Positions 63,205-64,000 of a stretch of 64,000 nucleotides of DNA are shown here, in pieces. The notes beneath the pieces are model-generated. The model saw nothing but the letters and a program-made list of their open reading frames with translations. It was not told the origin of the DNA and did not search any database. The stretch's first letter is position 1. Every line of letters begins with the position of its first letter. Source of the DNA: Candidatus Nitrospira allomarina (GTDB lineage: Bacteria; Nitrospirota; Nitrospiria; Nitrospirales; UBA8639); NCBI RefSeq assembly GCF_032050975.1, contig NZ_CP116967.1, forward strand, positions 2,849,001 through 2,913,000, in the 5' to 3' direction. The position numbers and the translations under genes were made by a program.

Positions 63205-63756
63205 TTAACTCTCCTGGCCATTTGTATCCGTTGCGGTTATGCAAATTGTGGCCTGAATGGTTTCCTCCGGTTTAAGGCTGAACGAAACTTTCTCTCGAAT
63301 GGTTCCCCCTCCTCCGGGATTGGTCGCCCTGATCTCTTTATATTTGAGTAATCCTTTTCCTATATCTTGGTAAATGGTAGTCTTGGCAAGATTTGTTAAG
63401 GCCTGGCCGTTGGCTTTTGTTGTGGGTTCAATATACGAAATGCTGACAACAGGGTTTGATGGCGTAACGGTGATTTGGGCAGATGTGAGACAGTTCGAGA
63501 CATCTCTTCTTTCAAAAGACGAAACCTGCGGAGATAGGGATTGAGACTCATCTGAGGAAACGGCTGCGTTAATTGGCTCTGAGGCTGTATCGGCTTGTGG
63601 TACGTTTTCGCTGGGGGATGGAAGGTCTGAGGGAAGGCAAGAGGGGCGTAGCCAACATAATGCCGTGTCCAGTCTTTGCTGGGATTGGGGGGATGAACAG
63701 GAAAGAAGACTGGAACAAAGAGCCAAAATATTGAGGAATCGAAAATAAGAACTCAC
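63205..63756 (-). CDS. Hypothetical lipoprotein with a beta-rich C-terminal domain
   Basis: A GTG at 63756, with AAGG about 8 bases upstream, gives a signal with lipobox LLSC; the frame is also open to a TTG at 63786. The mature protein has a Ser/Pro-rich linker (about 25-85) and a C-terminal strand-rich part (SAQITVTPSNPVVSISYIEP, ETIQATICITATD) resembling Ig- or fibronectin-like folds. A Gly run occurs in NPGGGGTIRE. Function unknown. The open frame at 63115-63351 on the other strand is a shadow. Confidence 0.6.
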   Translation of the reverse strand: MSSYFRFLNILALCSSLLSCSSPQSQQRLDTALCWLRPSCLPSDLPSPSENVPQADTASEPINAAVSSDESQSLSPQVSSFERRDVSNCLTSAQITVTPSNPVVSISYIEPTTKANGQALTNLAKTTIYQDIGKGLLKYKEIRATNPGGGGTIREKVSFSLKPEETIQATICITATDTNGQES

Positions 63757-64000
63757 AAGTAAACCTTGTTTAAGCGGGTTTTGCAAAAATACAAACGGAA
63801 AATGGATTGTTAAATTTGGCTGCCTACGAATTTTATCCCTCCTGTGGTCTTAACGGAAGACCTGCCTTAAACTTAAGCGTATATTGAAGATTGCCCTAAG
63901 AATGGTGAAATAGAAAGGTAGAATTGAACAGGTGAGAAAAAACCACGGAATCGCTTCTTTATCCAAATCCAAAGGGGAAAAAACAGTACGTCCTCTCAAA
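63757..64000. other. Terminal stretch, no gene recognised
   Basis: AT-rich sequence upstream of the minus-strand lipoprotein gene. It may hold that gene's promoter, but no box pair was convincing. The next gene lies outside the window. Confidence 0.3.

Noticed and set aside
63115-63351. A 78-residue + strand gene
   Set aside because: It lies opposite the lipoprotein gene, which has a signal peptide and lipobox, so it is a shadow.
1-64000. CRISPR array, prophage, integrase or secretion-system cluster
   Set aside because: No regularly spaced repeats, cas, phage structural, integrase or secretion-system genes were seen anywhere in the window.

Overview
The window reads as a chromosomal segment of a flagellated, LPS-bearing Gram-negative bacterium, most likely of the phylum Nitrospirota (Nitrospira-like). 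This rests on the gene families and their order, on the style of an intergenic repeat seen near 48 kb and 54 kb, and on a moderate GC content. No rRNA or other strict taxonomic marker is present, so the assignment is an inference.

Layout. (1) 1-12.2 kb, + strand: sugar-nucleotide genes (end of an SDR epimerase, an RmlC-like epimerase, another SDR), a giant multi-domain glycosyltransferase with TPRs, two GT9 enzymes with unusual C-terminal tails, a CgeB-type glycosyltransferase and a small conserved protein. They lie directly upstream of flagellin, so flagellin glycosylation is the most natural role. (2) 12.3-19 kb, +: flagellin with a good sigma-28 promoter and a strong terminator, then FlaG, FliD, FliS, a FliT-like protein, an orphan DHp-like stub, a PilZ-like protein and a CsgG/FlgO-like lipoprotein. 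(3) 19-24.6 kb, -: HD phosphohydrolase, DUF2062 membrane protein, thiL, lon. (4) 25-47.8 kb, +: a long envelope locus starting from a near-consensus sigma-70 promoter: bamA, ompH/skp, fabZ, lpxA, lpxI, a Gfo/Idh oxidoreductase, lpxB, msbA, a DUF374 acyltransferase, waaA, lpxK, waaF, gmhB, waaC, then core glycosyltransferases, a deacetylase-like protein, two overlapping membrane proteins and a third heptosyltransferase. Together they make lipid A, attach Kdo and heptoses, build the core and flip it. lpxC and lpxD are not in the window. (5) 47.8-55.2 kb: an accessory patch with dispersed repeats, tRNA-Ser(GCU), AT-rich orphan genes, a toxin-antitoxin pair, a lone carbohydrate-binding-like fragment, a DsbA-like protein, a cupin and a small lipoprotein. 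(6) 55.3-60 kb, -: an ABC exporter of the GldA/GldF/GldG type with a DUF4340 partner. (7) 60-63.8 kb: Pal, secreted or lipoprotein hypotheticals, and a YdcF/ElyC-type membrane protein.

The most important caution concerns four genes that are broken by one-base indels, each inside a homopolymer run: lpxB at G9, the DUF374 acyltransferase at A9, the toxin at T8 and an orphan gene at A7. The apparent LpxB-MsbA fusion protein is a product of the first. Restoring each run to its neighbouring length gives family-typical protein ends. Sequencing or assembly error is the simplest explanation; slippage-based phase variation is the alternative. I did not find a convincing new defence or mobile system. 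The most unusual items are the giant glycosyltransferase next to flagellin, the orphan DHp stub and the dispersed repeat family.
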